Assembly: GCF_022698165.1 (NCBI RefSeq)
Contig: NZ_JALDAY010000009.1
Coordinates: forward strand, 124,001-188,000
Origin: Streptomyces cylindrosporus
GTDB lineage: Bacteria; Actinomycetota; Actinomycetes; Streptomycetales; Streptomycetaceae
Direction: 5' to 3'
DNA length: 64,000 bases
In this document: in pieces, positions 27,215 through 36,464 of the stretch
How positions within the stretch are numbered: position 1 is the stretch's first letter
Layout: each line of letters opens with the position of its first letter
Notes under the pieces: generated by a model
Databases searched by the model: none
The model's input: only the letters and a program-made list of their open reading frames with translations
Told to the model about the DNA's origin: nothing
Translations under genes and position numbers: made by a program

Positions 27215-28207
27215 TCAAAGGAAGTCGTTGCGCTGGTCGACGGTCATGGGCCGCGTTCCCTGCCACTGTCGCGCGCTCAGCAGCCGGGTCCGCTCGGCCG
27301 TCCGGCGCAACGCCTCGATCGCACCGCGATCCAGGGCCGCACCGCTGTAGCCGACGTAGGCGACGACACCGGGCTCGGGCTCCCACGCGAGGATCGCGTT
27401 GCCGACGACCGCGTCCGTCACGACCGCGGGTCTGCCGTGCACCGTGCCGGCCGCCCGGGCACCCACCGCGTACAGCCGGTCCTCGACGCCACCGCAGCGG
27501 ACGACTCCCGTGAAGAGCAGCCCGTTGCCCAACTCCCGTGCCTCACCCACCTCTTGGGAGCCGTACCGGGCCTCGCGCACGACGTGCGGGCGGGCGGGGC
27601 CCGTCGACACCACCGAGAACCCGGCAGGCGCCTTCACTTCCGGGCGACCCGACACGACCGACGTCGCGTCGGCTATCTTCGCCAACTGCTCCCATGGCAG
27701 ATCGCCGCGGACCCGTGCGTAGGAGTCGCCCAGCGGCCATATGAACTCGCCGTCACGGCCCGACCCCGCCGCCTTGTCGAAACGTATCGGGCTGCCGGCC
27801 GGCGGCTTGTGCACCGGGTACGTCACCACGGCCCCGTCGTGCCCCAGGGATCCGGTGTCCGACCGGCGCACCGTCACCGTCCACGGGCCGGTGGTCGCCG
27901 TCCGGTCGTGCCGGTTCAGCGTGTTCCTCCCGGCCGTGGCCCCCTTCCCGGTGATCACCAGTCCGGGCGTTTGGTCCCGGGCCACGGACAGAGCCGAATC
28001 CGTCAGCGGAGAGCCGTCGGTCGGCGAGGCCGACACCCGCGGTGAACTCCGAGGCGCCGCCGACCGCCCGGCGTGCCCGCCGGTCACCGTGACGAGGCCC
28101 GCCACGACCGCCGCGACGGCCACGCAGACCACCGCGGTCACGAGCAGCCATCGCGGCGGTTTCCACGGCGGCCGGTCCGGGCCGCCACCGCTGAGCACCT
28201 CGGTCAT
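27215..28207 (-). CDS. Hypothetical single-pass membrane protein
   Basis: 330 residues. A short cytoplasmic N-terminus rich in Pro (GGGPDRPPWKPPRW) precedes one helix (residues about 19-42, WLLVTAVVCVAVAAVVAGLVTV). A Ser/Pro/Thr linker and an external domain of about 240 residues follow, with one Cys (VVRCGGVED). No known domain recognised. The layout resembles proteins that follow or regulate extracytoplasmic sigma factors, but no sigma gene is next to it. It is upstream of the MoxR cluster on the same strand with a 135-bp gap, so co-transcription is possible. Confidence 0.6.
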   Translation of the reverse strand: MTEVLSGGGPDRPPWKPPRWLLVTAVVCVAVAAVVAGLVTVTGGHAGRSAAPRSSPRVSASPTDGSPLTDSALSVARDQTPGLVITGKGATAGRNTLNRHDRTATTGPWTVTVRRSDTGSLGHDGAVVTYPVHKPPAGSPIRFDKAAGSGRDGEFIWPLGDSYARVRGDLPWEQLAKIADATSVVSGRPEVKAPAGFSVVSTGPARPHVVREARYGSQEVGEARELGNGLLFTGVVRCGGVEDRLYAVGARAAGTVHGRPAVVTDAVVGNAILAWEPEPGVVAYVGYSGAALDRGAIEALRRTAERTRLLSARQWQGTRPMTVDQRNDFL

Positions 28208-28344
28208 CGGGCCGGCCCTCCCCGCTCCCGATCGGGCCGCGCTGTGTCACATCGCTTCATGTCCTGTGTACACCGCTCGCGGCCGATCGGTTCCCGGTCC
28301 GCCGTTCATCGGTTCCCGCGCCGCCGCCCATCGATCCCCGGTCG

Positions 28345-29472
28345 TCAGCCGTCCGTGGCCCGCGCGGGCAACGCCCACTTCTCCTCGATCCGGCCGTACC
28401 GCCAGATGAGCAGGGCCGCCGCCCACGTCACGACGAACAGCAGGACCACGGCGTAACCGACGCTGTTGAGGTCGAGCCCGCCGACCCACTCCCAGAACAC
28501 CCCGTGCAGCGAGAGCTTCTCCGCGGCGATCGACAGCAGCTCGACCGTGCCGATGACGAGGGCCGCGGCGACCGACAGACCGGTGATGGTGATGTTGTAG
28601 AAGACCTTGCGGACCGGGTTGGAGAAGGCCCACGAGTACGCGAAGTTCATGAACGAGCCGTCGATCGTGTCGAGCAGGCTCATGCCCGCCGCGAACAGCA
28701 CCGGCAGGCACAGGATCGCGTACCAGGGGATACCGGCCCCGGCGGCCCCGGCCGCGAGGAACAGCAGCGAGACCTCGGTGGCCGTGTCGAAGCCGAGGCC
28801 GAACAGGAAGCCCAGCGGGTACATGTGCCACGGCTTGCCCACGGCCCGGGTCGCCCGGCCCAGGATCCGCGTCATCACACCGCCCGACGCGCCCAGCTGC
28901 GCCTCCAGGTCCGCCTCGCTGTGGCCGCCCGAGCGCATCCGGCGGAACACCTTGAGGATGCCGACCAGCGCGACCAGGTTGAAGGCGGCGATGACGTACA
29001 GGAAGACACCCGACACGGACGTACCGATGAAGCCGAGCGTCGCGTGCAGCGAGGAGCCGTCGTCCTGCACCGGGCCGGCGAGCGAGCGCACGCCGAGGGC
29101 GAAGAGCAGGGCCAGCAGGAACACCACGGAGGAGTGTCCGAGGGAGAAGAAGAAGCCGACGGAGAGCGGGCGCTGCCCGTCCGAGATCAGCTTGCGGGTC
29201 GTGTTGTCGATCGCCGCGATGTGATCCGCGTCGAAGGCGTGCCGCATCCCGAGCACGTACGCCGTGACACCCAGCCCGATGCCGAAGGCCCCCTGTCCGC
29301 CGCCCAGCTCGAAGTGCTTCGGCACCACGATCAGGATGAGCGTCCCCCACCCGATGACGTGCAGCGCGAGGATCGCGGCAGCCAGTCCGCCGGCCCTGGC
29401 CCATTCACGCGGGGTGAGGGCTCCGCGAACACGCCGGACGAGGCCCGGCCGGGGCTGGGTGGCAACGGTCAT
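28345..29472 (-). CDS. NiCoT family nickel/cobalt permease
   Basis: 375 residues, about eight membrane helices. The diagnostic first motif is RHAFDADHIAAIDN (H-x4-D-H plus AID), then FSLGHSSVV and GFLFGLGFDTATE, then the C-terminal helix pair. It imports Ni2+ or Co2+ at high affinity for enzymes such as urease or nickel superoxide dismutase. ATG 29472 is preceded by GAGGACAC. A direct repeat resembling a Nur box lies 67 bp upstream, implying repression when nickel is sufficient. Confidence 0.93.
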   Translation of the reverse strand: MTVATQPRPGLVRRVRGALTPREWARAGGLAAAILALHVIGWGTLILIVVPKHFELGGGQGAFGIGLGVTAYVLGMRHAFDADHIAAIDNTTRKLISDGQRPLSVGFFFSLGHSSVVFLLALLFALGVRSLAGPVQDDGSSLHATLGFIGTSVSGVFLYVIAAFNLVALVGILKVFRRMRSGGHSEADLEAQLGASGGVMTRILGRATRAVGKPWHMYPLGFLFGLGFDTATEVSLLFLAAGAAGAGIPWYAILCLPVLFAAGMSLLDTIDGSFMNFAYSWAFSNPVRKVFYNITITGLSVAAALVIGTVELLSIAAEKLSLHGVFWEWVGGLDLNSVGYAVVLLFVVTWAAALLIWRYGRIEEKWALPARATDG

Positions 29473-29538
29473 GGTGTGTCCTCGGTTCCCGCTGGTGCTC
29501 GACGTCGTGATCCATCCTTCATGGCATTCGTTGCCCAG

Positions 29539-29555
29539 GTGCAAAAGGATTGCAA
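29539..29555 (-). promoter_or_regulatory. Candidate Nur box upstream of the nickel permease
   Basis: On the minus strand the sequence TTGCAATCCTTTTGCAC is a TTGCAA-N5-TTGCAc direct hexamer repeat. This matches, one base excepted, the hexamer-5-hexamer pattern reported for the nickel-responsive Fur-family repressor Nur of Streptomyces. It lies 67 bp before the transporter ATG. The site is AT-rich in a GC-rich background. Match made from memory. Confidence 0.6.
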
Positions 29556-29591
29556 TAACTTCGCCGAGGCGGGCTCTTCCCCCGAGCCGTC

Positions 29592-30329
29592 TCACACGGT
29601 GCCCTCCCGCATCGCGTCGGAGATGGACTTGGCCCCTCCGTGCGCGGTGAGGCCGCCGTCGACGGGGATGTCCGCGCCGGTGATGAAGGATGCCTCGTCC
29701 GACAGCAGGAACACGACGAGCGAGGCGACCTCGTCGGGGGTTCCGGTGCGGCCGAGCGGCGTCTCCCGGATGTTCGCCTCCCGGAAGGCGGGCGCGGCCG
29801 ACGCGGTCATGTCGGTCTCGATGAAACCCGGGTGCACGGTGTTCACGCGGATGCCGCGCGGGCCCAGCTCCGTGGCGGCCGCCTTCGACAGGCCCCGCAG
29901 CGCCCACTTCCCGGACGTGTACGCGACCGGATAGTGGCCGGTGAGCGCGGCCGTGGAGCCGACGTTGACGATCGACGAGCCCGCCGGCATCAGCGGTGCC
30001 AGGTGCTGGATGCCGAGGAGCGGGCCGGTGACGTTGACGGCGTGGACGCGGGCGAGGTCCGCCGGGCGTACCTCGCCTAGGCGGGCCCGCCAGGTGATGC
30101 CCGCGTTGTTGACCAGGCCGTCGACGCGCCCGTACAACTCCTTCAGCTCGGCTGCCAGCCGGGCCCACTCCTGCTCGCTCGTGACGTCCAGGTAGCGGCA
30201 GGTTCCGTCCGGTTTCACGTCGGTGGGTACGACATGGGCGCCCGCGCGCATGAGGGCCTCGGCCTCGGCGGCGCCCTGGCCGCGGGCGGCGCCGGTGACC
30301 ACGACGACCTTGCCGAGCAGCCCCTTCAC
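29592..30329 (-). CDS. Short-chain dehydrogenase/reductase
   Basis: 245 residues, classical SDR. The NAD(P) motif is TGAARGQG, the structural NNAG is VNNAGITW, the catalytic Ser is in GSTAAL and Tyr/Lys in YTSGK. It is the last gene of the aromatic operon, overlapping the FAH-family gene (ATGA). It may oxidise a side-chain or ring alcohol of the substrate, or a pathway intermediate; its ending GGAKSISDAMREGTV is typical of a subgroup often annotated as 3-alpha-hydroxysteroid dehydrogenase-like. Confidence 0.9.
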   Translation of the reverse strand: MKGLLGKVVVVTGAARGQGAAEAEALMRAGAHVVPTDVKPDGTCRYLDVTSEQEWARLAAELKELYGRVDGLVNNAGITWRARLGEVRPADLARVHAVNVTGPLLGIQHLAPLMPAGSSIVNVGSTAALTGHYPVAYTSGKWALRGLSKAAATELGPRGIRVNTVHPGFIETDMTASAAPAFREANIRETPLGRTGTPDEVASLVVFLLSDEASFITGADIPVDGGLTAHGGAKSISDAMREGTV

Positions 30330-31297
30330 GGCCGCTCCCGGGTACGGCGGCGGGCGGACGGCAGCGGTACCGGATCGGCGCCCGGGACCACGGTGTTGGA
30401 GATCGTGCCGATGCCCTCCACCGTGAGCGTGACGGTGTCACCGGGACGCAGGGGCGGCGGGTCCTGACGGCCACGTACACCCCAAAGCTCCGCCAGGCAG
30501 CCGCCGTTGCCGCAGGTGCCCGAGCCGAGCACGTCGCCGGGGCGCACGAAGGTGCCCCGTGAGGCGTGCGCGACCATCTCCTCGAAGGTCCAACTCATGT
30601 TGGACAGCAGGTCCTTGCCGACCACCTCGCCGTTCACCGAGGCCGTGAGGCCCAGCCGCAGGAAACCGTCGGCGTCGCGATACGGCTCCAGCTCGTCGGC
30701 GGTGACCAGGTACGGGCCGAGCGTGGTGGCCGTGTCCTTGCCCTTGCAGGGACCGAGGTTGACCCGCATCTCACGGGACTGGAGGTCGCGCGCGGACCAG
30801 TCATTGAAGATCGTGTAGCCGATGATGTGGTCGCGGGCCTGCTCCGGCGTGAGGTCGCGGCCCTCGCGGCCGATGACGGCGGCGACCTCCAGCTCGAAGT
30901 CCAGGACCTTCGAGCCGGGCGGCACCGGGACGTCGTCGTACGGGCCGATCACCGCGTACGGGTTGGTGAAGTAGAAGGTCGGTGCGTCGTACCAGGCCTC
31001 CGGTACTCCGCCGGTCCCGTCGATCGAGCGCCGTACGCCCTCGACGTGTTCCTCGAAGGTGACGAAGTCCCGCACGGTGGGCGGCTCCAGCGGCGGAAGG
31101 AGCCGTACCTCGGACACATGCGGGCCGGCCGGGGCGTCGAGGGCGGTGGCGCCGGTGTCGAGCAGCGGGTCCGGGCCGCCGGTCCTCGCGAGCAGCTCCG
31201 TGAGCGAGCGTGCGCCGGGGACCGGGTGGAGGGTGCCGTCCTCCTCGACGACGGCGACCCAGCGTTGGCCCTCGTGTGCGTAGGTGGCGAAGCGCAT
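30326..31297 (-). CDS. Fumarylacetoacetate hydrolase family protein (1)
   Basis: 323 residues. The FAH C-terminal fold is present, with metal ligands in VLDFELEVAAVIG (Glu-x-Glu) and a downstream Asp, then DWSARDLQSREM, FVRPGDVLGSGTCGNGG and the GDTVTLTVEGIGTISN ending. Members hydrate, decarboxylate or hydrolyse the dienols and diketo acids formed after ring cleavage. Coupled to the SDR gene and 10 bp after the dioxygenase-like gene. Likely acts late in the pathway. Confidence 0.9.
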   Translation of the reverse strand: MRFATYAHEGQRWVAVVEEDGTLHPVPGARSLTELLARTGGPDPLLDTGATALDAPAGPHVSEVRLLPPLEPPTVRDFVTFEEHVEGVRRSIDGTGGVPEAWYDAPTFYFTNPYAVIGPYDDVPVPPGSKVLDFELEVAAVIGREGRDLTPEQARDHIIGYTIFNDWSARDLQSREMRVNLGPCKGKDTATTLGPYLVTADELEPYRDADGFLRLGLTASVNGEVVGKDLLSNMSWTFEEMVAHASRGTFVRPGDVLGSGTCGNGGCLAELWGVRGRQDPPPLRPGDTVTLTVEGIGTISNTVVPGADPVPLPSARRRTRERP

Positions 31298-31307
31298 CAG
31301 GCGGGCC

Positions 31308-32240
31308 TCACACCGGCGGGGCGACGAACACGCCGCGGTCGACGTCGTTGAAGGACTCCTTGGCGACGAGCTCGTTCATCGGGTTGGCGGTGCCCCACTG
31401 GTCGGTGACCTCGGGCTGCGAGAAGTCGTACACGTGGGGATGCCAGGTGTCCTCGTCGAGGACCTCCAACTCGGTCGTGTACTCGACCGTGTTGCCGTGC
31501 GGGTCCAGGAAGTACGTGAACGTGTTGTCGCCCGCCATGTGCCGGCCCGGACCCCAGACCTTCCTGTGGCCCGCCCGGATCACCCGGCCCGAACCCCGCA
31601 TGTACTCGTCCAGGCCGCGCATCTCGAAGGAGACGTGGTGCAACGCCGTGTGCGGGCCCTGCGCGATCGCCATGGAGTGGTGCTGGTTGCTGATCCGCAT
31701 GAAGTGCATGACCTCGCCCATGTGCGGAGAGCTCAGCGTGTCGGAGAGCCGGAAGCCCAGGTGGCGCTCGTACCACTCCCGAGTCCGGTTCAGGTCGGGG
31801 GAGTTGAGGACGACGTGCGACAGCTTGACCGGGATCGCCTCCTTCTCCTCGATCCTGCGGTGCTGCCGGACCTCGACGTCGGCGGAGACCTCGACGGTGC
31901 GGCCGTCGACGTCGAAGAAGCGGAAGCCGTAACCGCCGCCCGGGGTCTCCACCTTGCCCGGCCGCGAGATCAACTGCACGCCACCAGCGAGGAGTTGCTC
32001 GGCCAGCGTGTCCACGTCGGCGGCGCTCGCGGCCCCGTACGACACGAGGTCCAGGCGCTTCTCGTCGGCCTTGCGCAGCCGGACGACGTACTGCTCGGGC
32101 GAGCCCTCGGCGGCCAGGAAGGAGATCCCGGAGTCCTCGGCGACCTTGGTCAGGCCCCAGACGCCGGCGTAGAAGTCGAGCTGCCTGTCGTAGTCGGGCA
32201 CCGCCAGGTCGACGTGCCGCAGATGGGTGAGCAGACGCAT
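31308..32240 (-). CDS. VOC family extradiol dioxygenase-like protein
   Basis: 310 residues with two vicinal-oxygen-chelate modules. Candidate Fe(II) ligands: LSHVVLNSPDL (His, start of second module), LHHVSFEM (His) and NTVEYTTELE (Glu), the H-H-E triad of type I extradiol enzymes. The first module starts LRHVDLAVPDYDRQLDFYAGVWGL. It should insert O2 next to the hydroxyls of a catechol-type ring made by the FAD monooxygenase two genes upstream. ATG 32240 fits a start close to the first VOC strand; the next upstream gene stops at 32245. Confidence 0.88.
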   Translation of the reverse strand: MRLLTHLRHVDLAVPDYDRQLDFYAGVWGLTKVAEDSGISFLAAEGSPEQYVVRLRKADEKRLDLVSYGAASAADVDTLAEQLLAGGVQLISRPGKVETPGGGYGFRFFDVDGRTVEVSADVEVRQHRRIEEKEAIPVKLSHVVLNSPDLNRTREWYERHLGFRLSDTLSSPHMGEVMHFMRISNQHHSMAIAQGPHTALHHVSFEMRGLDEYMRGSGRVIRAGHRKVWGPGRHMAGDNTFTYFLDPHGNTVEYTTELEVLDEDTWHPHVYDFSQPEVTDQWGTANPMNELVAKESFNDVDRGVFVAPPV

Positions 32241-32244
32241 GAGT

Positions 32245-33243
32245 TCAGTCCTTCCGGAGGAGGGTGGTCGCGTTGCCGCCGCGTACGGCGTGGAAGTCGG
32301 AGTCGGACAGCCGGGCGGCGCGCAGTGCGCCGACGGGGTCGTCGGTCCCCATGTCGAAGGGGAAGTCGGAACCGAGCAGCACCCGGTCGGCGCCCGCCGC
32401 ACGGATCAACTCCCGTAGTACGGCGGGGTCGTGGACCAGGGAGTCGAAGTACAGACGCCGCAGATAGCTGCTGGGCAGGTGGGCGCAGCCCGCGCTCGCG
32501 TCGGAGCGGGCCGACCAGGCGTGGTCGGAGCGGCCGATGTGGGTGGGCAGGTAGCCGCCGCCGTGCGCGGCGATCAGCTTCAGGCCCGGGTGGCGGTCCA
32601 GTACGCCGGAGAAGATGAGGTGGGACAGCGCCACCGCGTTCTCCGTGGGCTGGCCGACGGTGTTGGACAGGTACCACTGGTCGAGGCGTTCGTCGAGCGT
32701 GCAGCCGAAGGGATGCAGGAACAGGATCGCGCCCGTCTCCTCGGCCCGCGTCCACAAGGGCTCGTACGCCGGGTCCGACAGCTCGCGACCGGGAGCGTGC
32801 GAGGAGATCTCCACCCCGGACAGGCCCAGTTCCAGGGCGTGTTCGAGAGCGGGCACGGCCTGCTCCGGATGCTGCAACGGGACGAGCCCGAGGCCGTGCA
32901 GCCGGTCCGGGGCCTGTGCGCAGTGCGCGGCCGTCGCCTCGCCCGCGAGCCGGTACACCTTCTCGGCCGTCGCCTCGTCCGCCCAGTAGTGGTAGTGCGA
33001 GGGCGACGGGCTGACCAACTGCACGTCCACGCCCTGCGCGTCCATCGCGGCGAGCCGCACGGCGACGTCGGTGAGCCGCGGGAGGCGCTCGCGCACCATC
33101 GGCCCGCTCACGGCGAGGGCGGCCGGACCGTTGCGGCGGGCGTCCAGCGCCCGGGCCGCCGCGAGGCCGGGATGATCGGCGACGGCCGCCTCCACCTCGG
33201 GGACCAGGAGGTGGGCGTGGACGTCAACGGTCGGTGTGGTCAC
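32245..33243 (-). CDS. ACMSD-type amidohydrolase / decarboxylase
   Basis: 332 residues from GTG 33243, overlapping the monooxygenase stop (GTGA). Metal-dependent hydrolase motifs: VDVHAHLL at the N-terminus, FLHPFG (His), AAHGGGYLPTHIGR and the Asp in LLGSDFPFDMG. This is the aminocarboxymuconate-semialdehyde decarboxylase / resorcylate decarboxylase group, which removes CO2 from ring-cleavage semialdehydes or hydroxybenzoates. In this operon, decarboxylation of a carboxylated ring-fission product is the most likely role. Confidence 0.88.
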   Translation of the reverse strand: MTTPTVDVHAHLLVPEVEAAVADHPGLAAARALDARRNGPAALAVSGPMVRERLPRLTDVAVRLAAMDAQGVDVQLVSPSPSHYHYWADEATAEKVYRLAGEATAAHCAQAPDRLHGLGLVPLQHPEQAVPALEHALELGLSGVEISSHAPGRELSDPAYEPLWTRAEETGAILFLHPFGCTLDERLDQWYLSNTVGQPTENAVALSHLIFSGVLDRHPGLKLIAAHGGGYLPTHIGRSDHAWSARSDASAGCAHLPSSYLRRLYFDSLVHDPAVLRELIRAAGADRVLLGSDFPFDMGTDDPVGALRAARLSDSDFHAVRGGNATTLLRKD

Positions 33244-34370
33244 GGCAGCTCCCTGAGCGGGGTGAGGGTGCGGGTGATCAGACCGGGTACGTCGGCGTCG
33301 CGCACGCCGTCCAGCTGCCACTGCCCGAGCTGGACGGACGCCTCGACGACCGGCCGGACCCGTCTGATGCGGCGCTCGTAGAACTCCTGGAGCAGCGCCT
33401 GGTCCCACTCCCGCCCGCCGGTCAGCAGCTCGGCGAGCACGGAGGCGTCCTCCAGGGACAGGGCCGCCCCCTGCGCCAGGGTGGGCGGGCAGCAGTGCGC
33501 GGCGTCGCCGATCAGGACGACCCGGCCGCGGTGCCAGGAGCCCTCCACCAACAGGCGGTCGAACCAGGTGTAGTTGACCTTCGCCGGGTCCGTGATGTGC
33601 TCGGTGATCTCGGTCCAGAAGCCGCCGTAGCTCCGCGCCAGCCGGCGCATCTCGTCCGCGTAGGAGGCCGGGTCGATGAGGGCACGGTCGCGGCAGGCCT
33701 CGACGACGTACGCGTAGATGGTGGTCTCGCTCGTCGGGCAGTACCCCGCGATGTACGCCGGGCCGCCGTACGCGAGGTCCGTGCGGACCAGACCCTCGGG
33801 GCGCGGGGCGGGGGCGCGCCAGATCGCCATGCCGGTGGGCTCGGGTTTCTCGGAGATCCCGATCGCCGCGCGCGTCGCGGAGTTGAGGCCGTCGGCGGCG
33901 ATGACCAGGCCGTAGCGGCCCTCGGTGCCGTCGCTGAACCGTACCGAGACGCCCTCGGCGTCCTGTTCCAGGGCCTCGGCGGTGGTGCCCAGGCGCACAT
34001 CGGCGCCGGAGGCGCGGACGGCGTCGATGAGGATCTGCTGGAGCCGCGGGCGCTGCATGCCGACCGTGGCGGGCAGGTCGTCACCGCCGGTCCGGATGTC
34101 CTCGTGGGCGAAGAGCAGCGTGCCGTCCGGGGCGGTCACACCGAGCGATCCGAAGGCGAACCCGGAGGCCTCGACCTGCTCCCACACGCCGAGTTCGCGC
34201 AGCACGCGCAGCGCGTTGCCCTGCAGCGTGATGCCGGAGCCGACGGTGGCGTTCCAGTCGGGCCTGACCTCGACCAGGTCCACCTCGACGCCGGCGCGGC
34301 GCAGCAGGACCGTCACGGCGTTGCCGGCGGCGCCGCCGCCCACGACGAGGACTCCGCTGGGGTTGCTCAT
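33240..34370 (-). CDS. FAD-dependent aromatic monooxygenase
   Basis: 376 residues. Group A flavoprotein hydroxylase: GVLVVGGGAAGNAVTVLLRRAGVEVDLVE for ADP binding, the DG motif VIAADGLNSATR, and GRVVLIGDAAHCCPPTLAQGAALSLEDA for flavin ribityl binding. It should hydroxylate a phenolic or benzoic substrate using NAD(P)H, preparing it for ring cleavage. ATG 34370 follows AGGGAG. Substrate is not evident from sequence. Confidence 0.92.
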   Translation of the reverse strand: MSNPSGVLVVGGGAAGNAVTVLLRRAGVEVDLVEVRPDWNATVGSGITLQGNALRVLRELGVWEQVEASGFAFGSLGVTAPDGTLLFAHEDIRTGGDDLPATVGMQRPRLQQILIDAVRASGADVRLGTTAEALEQDAEGVSVRFSDGTEGRYGLVIAADGLNSATRAAIGISEKPEPTGMAIWRAPAPRPEGLVRTDLAYGGPAYIAGYCPTSETTIYAYVVEACRDRALIDPASYADEMRRLARSYGGFWTEITEHITDPAKVNYTWFDRLLVEGSWHRGRVVLIGDAAHCCPPTLAQGAALSLEDASVLAELLTGGREWDQALLQEFYERRIRRVRPVVEASVQLGQWQLDGVRDADVPGLITRTLTPLRELP

Positions 34371-34393
34371 GGGGAACTCCCTTGTTCCGCCGG

Positions 34394-35356
34394 TTACTTG
34401 ACGGCGATCGGATTGACCGGAGAGCCGACGGCCCCGGTGATGGGCAGGGGCGCGGCGGTGAGCCAGAACGCGTACACGCCGTCCGCCGCGCAGTCCGCGG
34501 CGAGCGCGTCGAGGTCCCACATCTCGCCGATCAGCAGGCCGATGTGCGGGATGGCGACCTGGTGCAGCGGCTGGAAGGCGATGTCGAACTCGTTCGGCCG
34601 CACCTCGAAGCCCCAGGTGTCGGTGGCGATCGCGGCGATCTCGGTGCGGTGCAGCCAGCCGGCCGTGGTGAACGACAGACCGGGCGAGTCGCCGCCCGCG
34701 TAGTCGCCCCAGCCCTCGCGCCGGGCCCGGGCGAGCCGCCCGGTGCGTACGGCGACGATGTCGCCGCGGCCGACGCGGACACCGTGCGCCTCGGCGGTCG
34801 CGGTGAGGTGCTCCTCGGTGATGGCGAAACCGGCGGGCAACTCGCCGTCCATGCCCGCCACTCGGCCCACGTCCAGCAGCACTCCGCGTCCGGCGACGTG
34901 CGGTGCCATGTGCTCGATGCCGGTGACCAGGTCGCCGTCGGAGGTGACGACCTTCTCCGCCCGCCGTCCGTTCCAGGCGTTGCCGTGGTCGAAGATGTGC
35001 CCCAGCCCGTCCCACTGGGTCGAGCACTGAAGCGGCATCGCGATCACGTCGTCGGCGCCGCCGATGCCGTGCGGGAAGCCCTGGTTGCCGAGGGCGGCGT
35101 CCGTGCCGGTGTCCAGCATCGTGTGCACGGGGTTGGTCCGCCGGCGCCAGCCCTTCTGCGGGCCGTTCATGTCGAAGCTCTGCGAGAGCGAGAAGCTCTC
35201 CCCGCGCCGCACCAGGGCGGCGCCCTCGCGCCGCTTGGCCCCGTCGAGGAAGTTGAGCGTGCCGAGCACGTCGTCCGAGCCCCAACGCCCCCAGTTGGAG
35301 CAGGACTTGGCGGCCTCGGCGATCGCGCCCTCGGGGTCCGTCCGGTCCGGGCTCAT
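34394..35356 (-). CDS. Cyclase family protein (metal-dependent, kynurenine formamidase-like fold)
   Basis: 320 residues. The family signature is STQWDGLGHIFDHG (His-x-x-x-Asp/His metal site; here D-G-L-G-H-I-F-D-H), then GITEEHL-like helix, and HQVAIPHIGLLIGEMWDLDAL near the C-terminus. Members hydrolyse amides or lactones, as kynurenine formamidase does, or isatin. ATG 35356 overlaps the stop of the second FAH gene (ATGA). In the operon it could open a lactone or hydrolyse an amide side chain. Confidence 0.88.
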   Translation of the reverse strand: MSPDRTDPEGAIAEAAKSCSNWGRWGSDDVLGTLNFLDGAKRREGAALVRRGESFSLSQSFDMNGPQKGWRRRTNPVHTMLDTGTDAALGNQGFPHGIGGADDVIAMPLQCSTQWDGLGHIFDHGNAWNGRRAEKVVTSDGDLVTGIEHMAPHVAGRGVLLDVGRVAGMDGELPAGFAITEEHLTATAEAHGVRVGRGDIVAVRTGRLARARREGWGDYAGGDSPGLSFTTAGWLHRTEIAAIATDTWGFEVRPNEFDIAFQPLHQVAIPHIGLLIGEMWDLDALAADCAADGVYAFWLTAAPLPITGAVGSPVNPIAVK

Positions 35357-36354
35357 GCAGGCACCTCCGTGACGCATCGGGTGCGCTGGGCGCCGAGCCC
35401 GGTGATCGAGCCGTCCATGACGTCGCCGCCCCGCAGCAGCCGGCCCCAGTGCATGCCGTTGCCGGCCGGCGACCCGGTCAGCACCAGGTCGCCCGGCAGC
35501 AGTCGCGAGGTCTGCGAGATGTACGACACCAGCCGTGCGACCCCGAAGAGCATGTCCTTGGTGGACTCGTCCTGCATGGTCTCGCCGTTGAGCCTCAGCG
35601 TGACCCGAAGGTCGCCCGGGTCGGCGATGGAGGCGGCGGGCACGATCCACGGGCCGAGCGGGGTGAAGCCGGGCGCGTTCTTGGAGCGCAGCCAGTCGGT
35701 GCCGATGGCCGCCATGTCCCGGCGGAAGACGGTCGCGCGATCGGTGAGGTCGTTGGCGATCGTGTAACCGGCGACGTACTCCAGGGCCTCCTCGACGGGC
35801 ACCCGGTGCGCGGGGCGGGAGACGACCGCCGCCAACTCCAGCTCCCAGTCGGGCTTTTCGGCCCAGTCCGGCAGGACGACGTCGTCGTACGGACCGGTGA
35901 TGGCGCTCGGCAGGCCGATGAAGACGTACGGCAGGTCCTCGGCCGCCCGCCGGTCCATGACCGCGGCGATCTCCGCGCGGGCCTCCTCGACTGAGCGCGG
36001 GTCGTCGGGGGAGCGGTGCGCGACGTCCAGGTCGATGACGTGCTGCCGGTAGTTGGCGCCGGACTGGAAGACCTGCCGGGGCTCGATCGGGGCGTGCACG
36101 CGCAGTCCGTCCAGGGGCTGCCGGTCGGCGGAGTCGTCCGCCGCCAGCTCGTGCAGCCGCGGGAGCACCTCGTCCCAGCGCTCCACGAGCCCGCGGACCG
36201 TGAGCGCGGGCTCGGCGAGCGCCACCCGAAGGTCCAGCACCCGGCCGTCGGCGAGCACCAGACCGGGGAAGGCGGGCCGCTGCGGCGCGGAGAGGGTGCC
36301 CAGGGCGAAGGGGCCGGAGAAGGGGGCGGAAGGGGCAGCAGGTTTCACGGGCAT
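35353..36354 (-). CDS. Fumarylacetoacetate hydrolase family protein (2), first gene of the aromatic operon
   Basis: 333 residues. FAH fold with substrate region FQSGANYRQHVID, metal ligands in DWELELAAVVSRP, DLTDRATVFRRDM and the ending LLPGDLVLTGSPAGNGMHWGRLLRGGDVMDG. It differs from copy 1 in the N-terminal 90 residues. Two FAH-family enzymes in one operon would fit successive hydration/decarboxylation steps. AGGAGGACATGCCC gives a strong Shine-Dalgarno with only 1-3 nt spacing to the first ATG. The LysR gene is divergent. Confidence 0.88.
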   Translation of the reverse strand: MPVKPAAPSAPFSGPFALGTLSAPQRPAFPGLVLADGRVLDLRVALAEPALTVRGLVERWDEVLPRLHELAADDSADRQPLDGLRVHAPIEPRQVFQSGANYRQHVIDLDVAHRSPDDPRSVEEARAEIAAVMDRRAAEDLPYVFIGLPSAITGPYDDVVLPDWAEKPDWELELAAVVSRPAHRVPVEEALEYVAGYTIANDLTDRATVFRRDMAAIGTDWLRSKNAPGFTPLGPWIVPAASIADPGDLRVTLRLNGETMQDESTKDMLFGVARLVSYISQTSRLLPGDLVLTGSPAGNGMHWGRLLRGGDVMDGSITGLGAQRTRCVTEVPA

Positions 36355-36376
36355 GTCCTCCTGATTGCGGTGCGAC

Positions 36377-36435
36377 TAATCTGGCCCCCCGTCTCGTAAT
36401 CTGGGAAATCGATTCTGTGGATGAGGATCATCCAC
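36377..36435. promoter_or_regulatory. Candidate LysR operator region
   Basis: Between the aromatic operon and the LysR gene. The 8-mer TAATCTGG occurs twice exactly 20 bp apart (36377 and 36397), two helical turns. The second copy is part of AATC-N9-GATT (36398-36414), a LysR-type dyad. Next to it GTGGATGA-GGA-TCATCCAC (36417-36435) is a perfect 8-bp inverted repeat. Function inferred from position. Confidence 0.55.
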
Positions 36436-36464
36436 CGCGTCTATGCCGGACCATCCACCCTGTT

